Notes: generated from the letters alone by a model not told the origin. A DNA stretch of 64,000 nucleotides from CAVQDV01 sp963711375 (GCA_963711375.1 CAVQDV010000005.1:1674001-1738000); one strand, 5' to 3'. Positions 1 to 9,447 are shown, counted from the first letter of the stretch. Numbers and translations are program-made.

Positions 1-3000
1 GCGGCTGATTGAGATCGAGGGGAGAGGGGATCTAGGAAATTAGTTTCGTTCTTAGCTTCTGGTACTGTACTTTCGCTTTTATGCAGCTCAAAAAAATCAT
101 TTAATGCGGAGGGATTTAGTAGCACATCCCAATTGGATAGATTATTTTCTTGTGGCGCCTCAAAAATAATATCTTTTTTCCCGAAAGAATATTCCGAATT
201 TTTAATATGAAAACTAACCTCTTCTGGAATAGCATGCATTTTACCATTAGAAAAATATTGCCTCGTACTTTGAAGTTGTCGAAAAAACACCTCAAATTCT
301 CTCGAAGCAGGTGGATTCACGAAGGTAATTTTTGTGAATTCTTCGTTGATCGCCTTAGCCAATTTTCCAGTAATATAAGAAATCCCTTCTTTTTTAAAGG
401 AGAGTTTCCCTAAAGTTTTCGCTTGCCATTGCTCACTGCCATAGAGATTAATTTCAGCACTTTTTTTATCATTTATTTCAGGGGGTTTTAGAATTGGCCA
501 TTCTTTTTGATGCTCTGTTTTAAATGAAAATCGAGAATAAAAATCGTCTCCATAATTTAAGCGACTGCTGTGTGGAATTAGCGTGATAATATTGACGCCA
601 TCTGGAATTTTGAACTGGCCCACTTTTCGAACATCGACGAGCATGGAATTATACCCGATGTGCTCCTTTTTAAATTGTTCACGATGAATAATTAGGGTGT
701 CGCCAGGTTTAGCTTTTTTTAGAAATTGAATTAAAGGGCTGTTCGTAAATTCATAATCACCCTGGTTTGCAGCAAAATCTTCATAGCTAACCTCATCTAA
801 ATTATCTAAATAAAATGTTGAGTATTTTGACTTACGAGCACCAGCCTGCATGGAATCGACGATCGCATCTAATTGTGCTCTATTTTGGTAGCTAATTAAG
901 AGATTAGTGTCTGGCTGCTTGGCTATCCAAATTGCATAAGCCGAATAATTATTAATTTCTTCAGGGCAGGTTTTTATTAAATCTGGGAAAAGGGACCTTT
1001 CAGGCTCGCTTGAGTTTAGTTCTGTAGTGCCTTGTGCTGTCAACTGCACTGTCCTAGGTTCTACGATGTGTCTGCTCGCCCCTCTGCTACCCTGCTGAGT
1101 TAGGTCATTAACTTTGAGCGTGGCCGGAAAGCCACCCAAGTCAATGGTCTGCCATTTTTGATCGATATAAACCTCGCAAAATGCGTGGCAATCATTTTGA
1201 ATAAGACGAACATTAAAACCTAAGGCATTAGCAATCTCGAAAAATGCCCAGGCACGTTGTCGGCAACGACCTTTTTTATGCTTTATAAAGGCATTTATTT
1301 TATCGTAAAAGCCACTATCCTCATTTGCATCTTCTAATTCTCCACTTCCAAATTCTAAAAAAAACTTTCGCAGAAGCATGAGCTGCTCATCTGGATTAAA
1401 TTTTCTTAAAAATTTTAGCGCTTCGGACGAGGATTTTTCATCTAATTTTCCATCTTTTTTAAAAATTAACTCCCTTAGCAAATCTGTCTTGATTTCTGCT
1501 TTTAAAACCACTCGATTAAAATCTTGCTGCGGCTTACTCTCTTCGATCACAAATTCAAGAAAGTGATTTTTATCGGAATTTTCAGTGCGGACGTAGTAAA
1601 AGCCTTCAGCCTTGTTAAATCCGAGTTCGACTGGAACCTCGCATTGTAAAATGGGCTCTGAATCATAAGGCGTAAGGCTTGGAAGTCTTTGCCATTTATT
1701 ATTAATAACAATTGGGACACAATAATGACTACCTGAAATGGAGGCCTGTAATTTTTTCGCCTCTTTAGTCATTTTAAATTCTGGAATTAATGTAATTTCA
1801 TTTTTGAATGAAGAATGTTCACTTGCCAGAACTTTTAAGCGATATTCTGAATACTCCCGTGCCCGTGGGCCAAGAAAATATTGATCTACAGTATGGCTTT
1901 CATCGCCTTTAAATACGGTGTCCGTGTCGATGCTTTTTGGAATGCTGCCGTTTTTTGGCTGATATGGCACTATAGATGGTGCACTTATTTTTGCCTTAGG
2001 ATGCAAAGTGTGCATAAAAAAGCAGTTAGGCCAATCAATTTTAAGTTGTTGGATTTTCTCCAATGAAATGCGCCTAGACCTTCCTAAATTAACACATTCC
2101 AAGTTTGGAGATCGGCTGAGAAATAATTCGAGATGACGCGGATAAGTTTTGGTGCCGGACAAATTAAGCACTTGTAATTTGATTAAACGTAATTGACTGT
2201 TTTCAATAGCCTCGAGGAGATAGTCCCACTTGAATACAATGCTATCCGATAGATCCAATGACTCTAAGTTTGGGCTTTTGCGGAGGATGGTTTCGGTTAT
2301 TAAAAAATACAGGTAATGTATATTTTGCAGCTGCAGCGTCTTCAACTTAGCGTAATGCAAATTACTTTTTTCAAAGTCATTGCTAAACTGGAGCGTTCCA
2401 AGAAACTTAAGGGATGAAAGGTTCAGTGATTCTATATTGGGACACTGAAGGAACAAGGCTTCAAACGCAAGCACATCAATTATAACCTTTTCCATATTAA
2501 GAGACTTCAATTTTGATAAACGCCGTTGACCTTTATTTAAGACATCAAAGTGCTCTTTGTAGCGATCTTCGTGATCTCGAATATCGAGTGAAGCCATATT
2601 GAGTAGCTCCAAATTCGGACACTGAAGGAGTAAGGCTTCGAATTGCTTGCCTTGCATTTCACTGTTGGCCAAATTTAGCGACCTCAATTTATCAAATTTT
2701 GGCAAAATTGTTTTGCAGTCATCTGGCAAGGATGTTTTGAGATTTTTACAATCTGAGATATCCAATGTCTCCAAGTTGGGAAACTGGAGGAGTAAGACCA
2801 TAAGTTCTGCCATACCGATAGAGGTCCCACTCAAATCAAGAGACTTCAAGTTCCTTAAATTCAAATCCTGGTCTTTAAAGGCATTGTAGAAATCCAGATT
2901 GAGATTAGAGCAGCTAAGATTAAGGGTTTCCAAGTCCAAGCACTGGGTAAGGAGGGCCTCAATTTGGGGGGCTTGGATGAAGCTCCCTCTTAAACTAAGC

Positions 3001-4457
3001 TTTTTGAGCCTTGCCAAATGCGGATCACAAGCTTTAAAGTCGGCGGAAAAGTCTTCCATTAGGCAAAAGCAATCCTCAAGATTCAGTGACTCCTCTAGGT
3101 TTGGACACAGCCGAATCCAGCCTTCAAGTTGGGCGGTGCTAATGGTGAAGCTCTGATACAAATCGAGTGACTTCAGTTTTGGCAAATGCACAACAGCATC
3201 TAATGGAGTATTGAGAATCAGTGTCTCCAAGTTTGGGAATAGAGGGAGCAAGAGTTTGAATTCCGCTTCCGTGATCCAGGTATTTGTTAAATTGAGTGAT
3301 TTCAAATTTGCAAAATAAAAATAGTCCTTTTTAAAGGCAGCAGAGAACTCTCCACTACAGCCGCAATGAGTAAGATCCAGTGACTCTAGCTTCGGGCACA
3401 GGCGAAGCCATATTTCCAGTTCAAGCAAATTGAATCTAGTGTTACTTAAATCAAGCGATTTTAGTTTCGCTAAGCGCACATGACTTTCTTTAAAAACTGT
3501 TAGGAAATCCTTGAGATTTTTGCACATGCCAAGATCGAGCGACTCCAGATTCGGGCACAGAAGAAGCAAGGCCTCAAGTTGAGTCGCATTGATGTTGCTA
3601 CCCTCAAAATCAAGGTCCGGAGGTTGAAGCGCATTTATGTTTTTACCTCCTAAATTCAGAGCTTTTAGTTTTACAAAGGGATTATTTTTCATAATAAGAT
3701 CTTTATCCCATTTGCCAGTTAATTTCTTAAAGCTCAATACCTCAAGCTCTTGACAGCCGAACTTTAACAGAATCATCTGGTTATCAGAAATCTCATTTTT
3801 TAAAAATGTAATTGTCTTTAGATTCTTAAGCTTCTGTTTAGCAGTTATCTCATTTTTTGATAATTTTTTTGGGTTTGGATCCCGAAGTTTCTTATACGAG
3901 TCCCGTAAAACAAGCATATCAAATTCAGGTTCGTCAATATTAAACACGGCATCAATATTTTTTTCTTTAATTAAGAGCTCTTTGAGTGCCTCTCGTTTTT
4001 CTTGAGGTCCATCATAAAAATCAGAAGCATCAATAGCGCAATGAAAAAGGCCTCTCATTGAAATGTCATCAATGGTAATTCTTAGCTTAGTCGTTTCAAA
4101 ATAATCCAGCTTTTTAAAATCCAATAAATCGTCCGCGCAGGGCAGGGCCATTTTTAGGCGTGTTTTTAATTTCTCAAGAGTCCTGCATAAAACGGGTTTT
4201 CCCTCCCAGACATAAAGCCTGCAACCCGCCTCGAGTAATTTTTCGTAAAAGTCCAGTATATTGTTGTTTTCAATGGAGTGGGTAATAAGAACTTTTTTAA
4301 AACCCTGAGGGCCTTTCTTAAACGTTGGTCCCCACCAGCAAGGCTTGCCCTTTAGTGCATGTTGAATATTGAAAGCTCCAGGCCCTTGTTTGCGGTAGCC
4401 ATCTTTGCGGCGAAAACCTTCTTTACTAAACCCATTTTCTTCGAGAAAAACTCTCAT
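1..4457 (-). CDS. Giant LRR protein with transglutaminase-like domain (partial, runs off left edge)
   Basis: The minus strand is open without a stop from the ATG at 4457-4455 to the window edge, giving 1,485 codons of an incomplete protein. No signal peptide is visible at the N-terminus (starts MRVFLEENGFSKEGFRRKDG), so it is probably cytosolic or exported by a specialised system. Residues ~245-800 are about ten tandem units of ~53 residues, each holding two LRRs of the types LKSLDLS and CPNLESLDL. Residues ~1055-1105 hold a transglutaminase/papain-like core: Cys in GRCRQRAWAFFEIAN, His in NDCHAFCEV, Asp in TIDLGGF. The same order, and the N-terminal motif YVWEG, recur in the giant gene at 14099-21361, so the missing C-terminus probably carries AAA modules. 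It is divergent from the MATE gene. Function unknown; a host-directed effector-like role is only an inference. Confidence 0.85.
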   Translation of the reverse strand, partial: MRVFLEENGFSKEGFRRKDGYRKQGPGAFNIQHALKGKPCWWGPTFKKGPQGFKKVLITHSIENNNILDFYEKLLEAGCRLYVWEGKPVLCRTLEKLKTRLKMALPCADDLLDFKKLDYFETTKLRITIDDISMRGLFHCAIDASDFYDGPQEKREALKELLIKEKNIDAVFNIDEPEFDMLVLRDSYKKLRDPNPKKLSKNEITAKQKLKNLKTITFLKNEISDNQMILLKFGCQELEVLSFKKLTGKWDKDLIMKNNPFVKLKALNLGGKNINALQPPDLDFEGSNINATQLEALLLLCPNLESLDLGMCKNLKDFLTVFKESHVRLAKLKSLDLSNTRFNLLELEIWLRLCPKLESLDLTHCGCSGEFSAAFKKDYFYFANLKSLNLTNTWITEAEFKLLLPLFPNLETLILNTPLDAVVHLPKLKSLDLYQSFTISTAQLEGWIRLCPNLEESLNLEDCFCLMEDFSADFKACDPHLARLKKLSLRGSFIQAPQIEALLTQCLDLETLNLSCSNLNLDFYNAFKDQDLNLRNLKSLDLSGTSIGMAELMVLLLQFPNLETLDISDCKNLKTSLPDDCKTILPKFDKLRSLNLANSEMQGKQFEALLLQCPNLELLNMASLDIRDHEDRYKEHFDVLNKGQRRLSKLKSLNMEKVIIDVLAFEALFLQCPNIESLNLSSLKFLGTLQFSNDFEKSNLHYAKLKTLQLQNIHYLYFLITETILRKSPNLESLDLSDSIVFKWDYLLEAIENSQLRLIKLQVLNLSGTKTYPRHLELFLSRSPNLECVNLGRSRRISLEKIQQLKIDWPNCFFMHTLHPKAKISAPSIVPYQPKNGSIPKSIDTDTVFKGDESHTVDQYFLGPRAREYSEYRLKVLASEHSSFKNEITLIPEFKMTKEAKKLQASISGSHYCVPIVINNKWQRLPSLTPYDSEPILQCEVPVELGFNKAEGFYYVRTENSDKNHFLEFVIEESKPQQDFNRVVLKAEIKTDLLRELIFKKDGKLDEKSSSEALKFLRKFNPDEQLMLLRKFFLEFGSGELEDANEDSGFYDKINAFIKHKKGRCRQRAWAFFEIANALGFNVRLIQNDCHAFCEVYIDQKWQTIDLGGFPATLKVNDLTQQGSRGASRHIVEPRTVQLTAQGTTELNSSEPERSLFPDLIKTCPEEINNYSAYAIWIAKQPDTNLLISYQNRAQLDAIVDSMQAGARKSKYSTFYLDNLDEVSYEDFAANQGDYEFTNSPLIQFLKKAKPGDTLIIHREQFKKEHIGYNSMLVDVRKVGQFKIPDGVNIITLIPHSSRLNYGDDFYSRFSFKTEHQKEWPILKPPEINDKKSAEINLYGSEQWQAKTLGKLSFKKEGISYITGKLAKAINEEFTKITFVNPPASREFEVFFRQLQSTRQYFSNGKMHAIPEEVSFHIKNSEYSFGKKDIIFEAPQENNLSNWDVLLNPSALNDFFELHKSESTVPEAKNETNFLDPLSPRSQSA
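2085..3560 (-). repeat. Tandem ~160-nt (53-residue) double-LRR repeats
   Basis: Within the giant minus-strand gene the coding motif for (C/F)PNLE(S/T)LxL recurs about every 155-175 nt, near positions 3540, 3385, 3230, 3095, 2930, 2770, 2610, 2433, 2260 and 2090, alternating with a (K/N)LKSLxL unit. The copies have diverged in base sequence, so this is an old protein-level array rather than a fresh DNA expansion. Confidence 0.75.
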
Positions 4458-4860
4458 CTACCCAACCCACCAAGATTCAACATAACAAGATCAATTGGTG
4501 CCCATTCTACACGATAGAGCTTAAGAAAATCTTAAATTGCATTAACCCAGGACAATATTTCAATCTATGGAAGTCAATAGGGTACAGCCTCAACAGGATG
4601 TAAATGATTTCATGCTAAAAAAACCCTAAAATACGAATTTACAAAAATAAAAAAGAGGCATATAAATCGATTATACAGTGTGAAAGCATTGTGAATTTTA
4701 AAAAAAATATGCGGTGAGTTCCACCGTGAATAGCCGGTGGAGAGGAAGGCCCACCGCGCCAGGGTTAATACCAGGAAATAGTTCCCAGAGGGAACTCCTT
4801 ATACTTCCCTGGGTATGGCTTTTGTACTATTCTCGCGGTTTAAGATCGAGCTGAATAACC
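4458..4860. other. Intergenic region between divergent giant gene and MATE gene
   Basis: This 403-nt gap has no convincing coding frame. It is AT-rich up to about 4710, where promoters for both flanking genes could lie, and contains a degenerate dispersed-repeat copy at 4750-4799. I could not pick a confident -35/-10 pair. Confidence 0.6.
4750..4799 (-). repeat. Dispersed palindromic repeat, copy A (diverged)
   Basis: The stretch CCCACCGCGCCAGGGTTAAT, then ACCAGG, then a GTTCCC...GGGAACTCC hairpin, is the reverse-complement counterpart of the repeat at 53366-53456, with a few mismatches. It lies wholly in the intergenic region. Confidence 0.65.
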
Positions 4861-6222
4861 ATGCAAACGCAAAATAATTTTTCCCTTTTAGAGACCTGCA
4901 GGCGAATCTTTTCGCTGGCTGTGCCCATGGCGGGCACGCAGCTTATTAGTGTCGCCAGTAATTTTTTATGCATGGCTATGCTCGCGCATCTCGGTCATCA
5001 GGTCTTGGCGGCGAGCGCTCTCATTTATTCCACGCAAATTTGTATTATGGTCACGGGCATGTCAATTTTGTTTTCGCTAAGTGTCTTGGTTGGGCATGCG
5101 AATGGGGCGAAAAAATATTTTTCCATTGGAAATTATGTTCAGCAGGGCTGGACGCTATCCTTTCTCATCAGCATTCCCATCATATTCATTTTCTGGAACA
5201 TTGGATCCCTATTACTGTTTTTTGGGCAAAAACCCATTATCGCACAAATTGTTCAAACTTTTTTTCATGCCTTTTCGTGGGGGGTGATTCCAGGAATGCT
5301 TTCAACTTGTAATCAACAATTCGGATACGGAGTTCATAAAAAAGGTCTCATATTATCGACGAGTATTTTGAGCGTATTTGTTTTGTTAATAGCCTCTTAT
5401 GCTTTTATTTTTGGAAAATTTGGAATGCCGGCTCTTGGCGTAGCGGGATTGGGTTATGCCACCGCAATACAATATTTATTTTATTTCATTTTTACGAGCT
5501 TATTTTTCTATTTTGGAAAAAGCTTCAAAAAATATGAATTATTTCGTTATCGAGTTCATAAAAATATGGAAGATTTTGCGCAGATGTTTCGAATTGGTTG
5601 GCCTATTGCGGTTCAAATTGGCGGAGAAGTTTCCTCCTTGTTTGTGGCAGGACTTCTGATTGGTTGGCTGGGAACACAATCTTTGGCGGCTTCTCAAATC
5701 GTCAATCAATATTATTTTTTAGCCTTTATTCCCTTGTTTTCATTTTCACAGGCCAGTGGAATATTAGTGGGGCAGGCGAATGGTTCGAAACAATTTCATG
5801 AAATTAAAAAACTGGGCTTTGCTAGCATGGCCCTGGTATTATTCGTCACGCTTCTAGTGGCGTCAATATTTATTATTTTTCCAAAATCATTAGCGTCTCT
5901 TTACATGAATATTCATAGCTCTGCGAATTCGGAAGTTTTACGATTAACGATATTGCTTTTTTTAGTCGATGCCTTTGCACTAATATTTGATGGCCTTCGT
6001 AATGTGTTAATCGGCGTGATGCGTGGATTATTTGACACAAAATTTCCAATGTACGTGAATCTATTTGTAATTTGGTGCATCGGCATGCCCTTAGCTTATG
6101 TCTTGGCCTTTCCCCTCCATCAAGGAGTAGTGGGCATTGCACTAGGCAGCCTATTTGGAATGACACTAGGCGCAGCAATTATGGTATATCGATGGAATAG
6201 CCTGAATAAACTAAGGCCCTGA
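4861..6222 (+). CDS. MATE family multidrug/metabolite efflux transporter
   Basis: A 453-residue polytopic inner-membrane protein of the size and layout of MatE (NorM/DinF-type) cation:drug antiporters, with twelve hydrophobic segments in two similar halves. The N-terminal RIFSLAVPMAGTQLISVASN and the second-half GWPIAVQIGGEVSSLFVAG match the conserved start of each MATE half. Motifs such as LVGHANGAKKY and ILVGQANGSKQF are the paired (V/I)xxGQANGA signatures after TM2 and TM8. It stands alone, divergent from the giant LRR gene. The ATG at 4861 has only a weak Shine-Dalgarno (GAG). The substrate cannot be told from sequence; family certainty is high. Confidence 0.93.
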   Translation: MQTQNNFSLLETCRRIFSLAVPMAGTQLISVASNFLCMAMLAHLGHQVLAASALIYSTQICIMVTGMSILFSLSVLVGHANGAKKYFSIGNYVQQGWTLSFLISIPIIFIFWNIGSLLLFFGQKPIIAQIVQTFFHAFSWGVIPGMLSTCNQQFGYGVHKKGLILSTSILSVFVLLIASYAFIFGKFGMPALGVAGLGYATAIQYLFYFIFTSLFFYFGKSFKKYELFRYRVHKNMEDFAQMFRIGWPIAVQIGGEVSSLFVAGLLIGWLGTQSLAASQIVNQYYFLAFIPLFSFSQASGILVGQANGSKQFHEIKKLGFASMALVLFVTLLVASIFIIFPKSLASLYMNIHSSANSEVLRLTILLFLVDAFALIFDGLRNVLIGVMRGLFDTKFPMYVNLFVIWCIGMPLAYVLAFPLHQGVVGIALGSLFGMTLGAAIMVYRWNSLNKLRP

Positions 6223-6287
6223 ATTCGTAGTTACGCGTAAGTTCGTCATGGTGTAATAAGTTACGCAAGATTTAAGTATCCGACCCT

Positions 6288-6374
6288 TAAAGTCCACACC
6301 ATAATCTGAAAACTTAATATAGTGTGGAAATGATCCACACTATATTAAGTTTTCAGATTATGGTGTGGACTTTA
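6288..6374. repeat. Perfect 41-bp inverted repeat upstream of the ATPase gene
   Basis: Positions 6288-6328 are exactly the reverse complement of 6334-6374, with a 5-nt centre (AATGA). Each arm is itself a smaller imperfect inverted repeat, so the half-site CCACAC(C/T)ATA appears four times in alternating orientation: 6294, 6317-6327 (reverse), 6335 and 6357-6368 (reverse). It ends 52 nt before the ATPase start codon. It could be a multi-site operator, a cruciform, or a mobile palindromic element. Confidence 0.9.
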
Positions 6375-6426
6375 GATTGGATTTTGACTATAATAAGAAA
6401 TCTAAAATAATCCCCAAGGCATTGTT

Positions 6427-7863
6427 ATGAATAAATTTATTGGTCGAAAGCGCCAATTAGAAGGTTTGAAGCAGCTCATGGGGAGTTCTAATGCAAGCCT
6501 CGTTGTCTTGAGAGGACGTCGAAGAATCGGGAAAAGCCGATTAGCGCAAGAGTTTGCAAAACTCTTTAAAAAGAAATATCTGTTTTCTGGTCTGCCCCCA
6601 GAAAAGGGGATCACTCAAGCGGACCAAAAGGCAGAGTTTATGCGTCAGATGCAAAGACAAAAGATTCCTTACCAAATTAGCGCTGACTGGGGTGATCTTT
6701 TTACTGATTTGGCTAATTTTTGCAAGAAAGGACAAACCTTAGTTGTTCTGGATGAAATCACGTGGATGTGTGCAGACGACCCCACGTTTCTAGCAAAACT
6801 TCAAGTGGTTTGGGATGGAGTTTTCAAAAAAAATAATCAGCTGATTCTTATTATTTCAGGTTCAAATTCAGCTTGGATAAAGAAAAATATCCTCAATAGC
6901 ACTGGATTTTATGGACGAATTTCGTATCGAACAAAGCTGGAGGAACTTTCCTTGCGGCATTGTAATGAATTTTGGGGGAATTTAAAAAACAAAATATCCG
7001 CCTATGAAAAATTAAAGCTACTCGCTGTTACAGGTGGGGTGCCACGTTATTTGGAAGAAATTCAGCCCAAGCTTACAGCTGAGGAAAATATTGCTAAGCT
7101 TTGTTATCGTCCAGAAGGGTATTTGTTTAACGAATTTGATGATCTTTTTAAAGATCTGTTTTCAAAGCGTGATAAGGCCTATAAAGATATCGTGCAGGCC
7201 CTAGTGGAAGGATCAAGCAATGTGAATGAAGTGGCTGAATATTTACAAAGAAAAAAAGGGGGAGATCTGAGTCAGGCCTTGGAAGAGCTTTGCCAAGATG
7301 GTTTTATTAGTCGATTCTATAATTGGGATTTTAAAACGGGGAAGGAAACTAAAAAAATTAGCCAGTATCGCGTGGTCGACAATTATTTTAGATTTTATGT
7401 TCGATATATTTTACCTTATAAGCATCGAATCGAACTGGGAGAAATGGACGAATTACCACAATCGTGGGAGAGTATTTTAGGTTTGCAATTTGAGCACCTT
7501 GTGTTGAATAATCGAAAAACCCTGCATAAAATATTGCAGATACCGGCTCACGAAATTATTTACTCCAACCCCTATCTCCAGAGAGAAACTAAGGCTCATC
7601 AGGCTTGCCAAATCGATTATATGATTCAGACAAAATACAAAGTTTTGTATGTCTTTGAAATTAAATTAAGCAAAAATCCGGTTGATATTGGTGTGATTAA
7701 GGAAGTTGAAACAAAAATTGAACGCTTGTTAAAGCCCAAGGGCATGTCCGTAAGACCAATTCTGGTTCATGTTAACGGGGTTAGTGATGAGCTGCTTCAC
7801 AGAAATTATTTCGCAAGCATTGTCGATTTCTCTCAGTTATTCGATAATGGGGATTTTAAGTAG
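6427..7863 (+). CDS. AAA ATPase with winged-helix and PD-(D/E)XK nuclease-like C-terminus (ATPase_2/DUF234 type)
   Basis: This 478-residue protein matches the archaeal-type ATPase_2 (STAND-like) group. It starts MNKFIGRKRQLEGL, has Walker A GRRRIGKS at residues 30-37, Walker B TLVVLDEITWM near 105-113 and the sensor strand LILIISGSNSAW. A winged-helix-like region covers ~250-330 (VNEVAEYLQRKKGGDLSQAL). The last ~120 residues carry a PD-(D/E)XK-like pattern: Asp in QIDYMIQ (~395) and E-x-K in YVFEIKLSK (~411). A homologue of similar length sits at 51924-53381. The start is supported by an AAGG 8 nt upstream. The palindrome at 6288-6374 lies immediately upstream. The family's cellular role is not established; regulation of the gene through the palindrome is my inference. 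Confidence 0.85.
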   Translation: MNKFIGRKRQLEGLKQLMGSSNASLVVLRGRRRIGKSRLAQEFAKLFKKKYLFSGLPPEKGITQADQKAEFMRQMQRQKIPYQISADWGDLFTDLANFCKKGQTLVVLDEITWMCADDPTFLAKLQVVWDGVFKKNNQLILIISGSNSAWIKKNILNSTGFYGRISYRTKLEELSLRHCNEFWGNLKNKISAYEKLKLLAVTGGVPRYLEEIQPKLTAEENIAKLCYRPEGYLFNEFDDLFKDLFSKRDKAYKDIVQALVEGSSNVNEVAEYLQRKKGGDLSQALEELCQDGFISRFYNWDFKTGKETKKISQYRVVDNYFRFYVRYILPYKHRIELGEMDELPQSWESILGLQFEHLVLNNRKTLHKILQIPAHEIIYSNPYLQRETKAHQACQIDYMIQTKYKVLYVFEIKLSKNPVDIGVIKEVETKIERLLKPKGMSVRPILVHVNGVSDELLHRNYFASIVDFSQLFDNGDFK

Positions 7864-7906
7864 TATAGCTATTGGCGATAGCGTGGTACTGTGCCATTAT
7901 ACTTCT

Positions 7907-9397
7907 ATGTACATAAATCCCTTAACCGCCATCGATTTTTATAAGACAGACCATCGGAGACAATATCCCAAGGGTACCACCGAAGTATATTCCAATTTCA
8001 CTGCACGTAGTGCAAAAATGGCGAGAGTAATAAGAGAAACCTACGATAATAAAATTGTTTTCTTCGGTCTACAATTTTTTATCCGAGATTTTCTGATTGA
8101 CTGCTGGAATGAGCATTTTTTTAAAAAGCCGAAAGCAGAAGTGGTTTCGGCCTATAAACGTCGCATGGATTATTCCCTGGGAAAAGATGCCATCGCGGTC
8201 ACTCATCTTGAGGCTTTACATGATCTTGGATATTTACCCCTTAAAATTAAGGCATTACCAGAAGGAACAAGAGTGCCCATTGGTGTTCCGGTTTTAACGA
8301 TCGTCAATACGCACCCGGATTTTTTCTGGCTGACAAATTATATAGAAACCGTAATTTCCACGTATCTTTGGAAGCCAATCACCTCGGCGACAACCGCATT
8401 TGAATTTAAAAAATTGATGATGGATTATGCGAATAAAACCGCTTCTTCCAAAGAATTAATTCCCTTTCAGATCCATGATTTTTCATTTCGCGGAATGTCA
8501 AGTGTGCAAGAGGCGGCGATAAGTGGCGCCGCACATTTAACGTCTTTCTGGGGCACTGACACGGTTCCGGCCATTGATCTTTTGGAAGAATATTATGATG
8601 CGAATGCCGAAAAGGAAATGGTGGGTTGTTCGGTTCCTGCTACGGAACATTCTGTAATGTCCATGGCGATGCAAGACGGCGAATTAGCTACTTTTAAGCG
8701 TTTAATTAACGAAATTTACCCCCGTGGCATTCTCTCCATCGTTTCAGACACCTGGGATTTATGGAAAGTGGTCACAGAATATGTGCAGGAACTCAAAGAA
8801 GAAATTCTACATCGTGATGGCAAAGTCGTCATTCGTCCGGATAGCGGTGACTGTGTAAAAATAGTGGCCGGTGATCCCGATGCCCCTGAAGGTAGCCCAG
8901 AAAATAAAGGGGCCATGCAATGTTTATGGGATATATTCGGAGGCACACTTACAGAAAAAGGCTATAAAATATTAGATCCTCATATTGGCCTAATTTATGG
9001 CGACTCCATTTCTTTGGAACGCGCACAAAATATTTTAATAGCGATGGAAGCGAAAGGATTTGCCTCTGAAAATATTGTGTTTGGGGTTGGATCTTTTACC
9101 TATCAAAATGTCACACGCGATAGTTTTGGGTTTGCAATTAAAGCCACAAGCGGAGTAGTAAATGGGGTTCGCCGAGATATTTTCAAAGATCCTAAAACAG
9201 ATACTGGCCTCAAAAAATCCGCGAGAGGCCTGCTTCGTGTCGAGCGTGAGAATGATACTTTAATACTCCATAGTGAGCAGACCGAAGAAGAAGAAAATCG
9301 AGGGCTTCTGGAAGTGGCTTTTCTCGATGGAAAATTAATAAAACCTGTTTCTTTATCCGAAATTCGAAACAGAATTGCAGAAGATCTACAGAATTAA
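7907..9397 (+). CDS. nadV: Nicotinamide phosphoribosyltransferase
   Basis: A 496-residue NAMPT/PBEF enzyme, which makes NMN from nicotinamide and PRPP for NAD salvage in the cytosol. It begins MYINPLTAIDFYKTDHRRQY, as the family does; the reading frame is open upstream into the preceding gene, but that extension has no family resemblance, so I chose the ATG at 7907. Recognisable blocks are VYSNFTARS, VPATEHSVMSM (catalytic His region, ~245), RPDSGDCVKIVAGDP, GLIYGDSISLERAQ and FGVGSFTYQNVTRDSFGFA. There is no clear Shine-Dalgarno. It follows the ATPase by 43 nt and ends at a hairpin terminator. No other NAD salvage gene is adjacent. Homology is unambiguous. Confidence 0.94.
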   Translation: MYINPLTAIDFYKTDHRRQYPKGTTEVYSNFTARSAKMARVIRETYDNKIVFFGLQFFIRDFLIDCWNEHFFKKPKAEVVSAYKRRMDYSLGKDAIAVTHLEALHDLGYLPLKIKALPEGTRVPIGVPVLTIVNTHPDFFWLTNYIETVISTYLWKPITSATTAFEFKKLMMDYANKTASSKELIPFQIHDFSFRGMSSVQEAAISGAAHLTSFWGTDTVPAIDLLEEYYDANAEKEMVGCSVPATEHSVMSMAMQDGELATFKRLINEIYPRGILSIVSDTWDLWKVVTEYVQELKEEILHRDGKVVIRPDSGDCVKIVAGDPDAPEGSPENKGAMQCLWDIFGGTLTEKGYKILDPHIGLIYGDSISLERAQNILIAMEAKGFASENIVFGVGSFTYQNVTRDSFGFAIKATSGVVNGVRRDIFKDPKTDTGLKKSARGLLRVERENDTLILHSEQTEEEENRGLLEVAFLDGKLIKPVSLSEIRNRIAEDLQN

Positions 9398-9422
9398 GCT
9401 ATCCCCACTATAACTAAACCAT

Positions 9423-9447
9423 GTTAGCGGTAATCCTAACGTTTTTT
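9423..9447 (+). terminator. Rho-independent terminator after nadV
   Basis: A short stem (GTTAG...CTAAC) is followed directly by GTTTTTTC, 25 nt after the nadV stop. Confidence 0.5.

Noticed and set aside
7769..7906. Longer nadV start inside the preceding ATPase gene
   Set aside because: The extra 46 residues do not resemble NAMPT, and the family N-terminus begins at MYINPLTAIDFYK.
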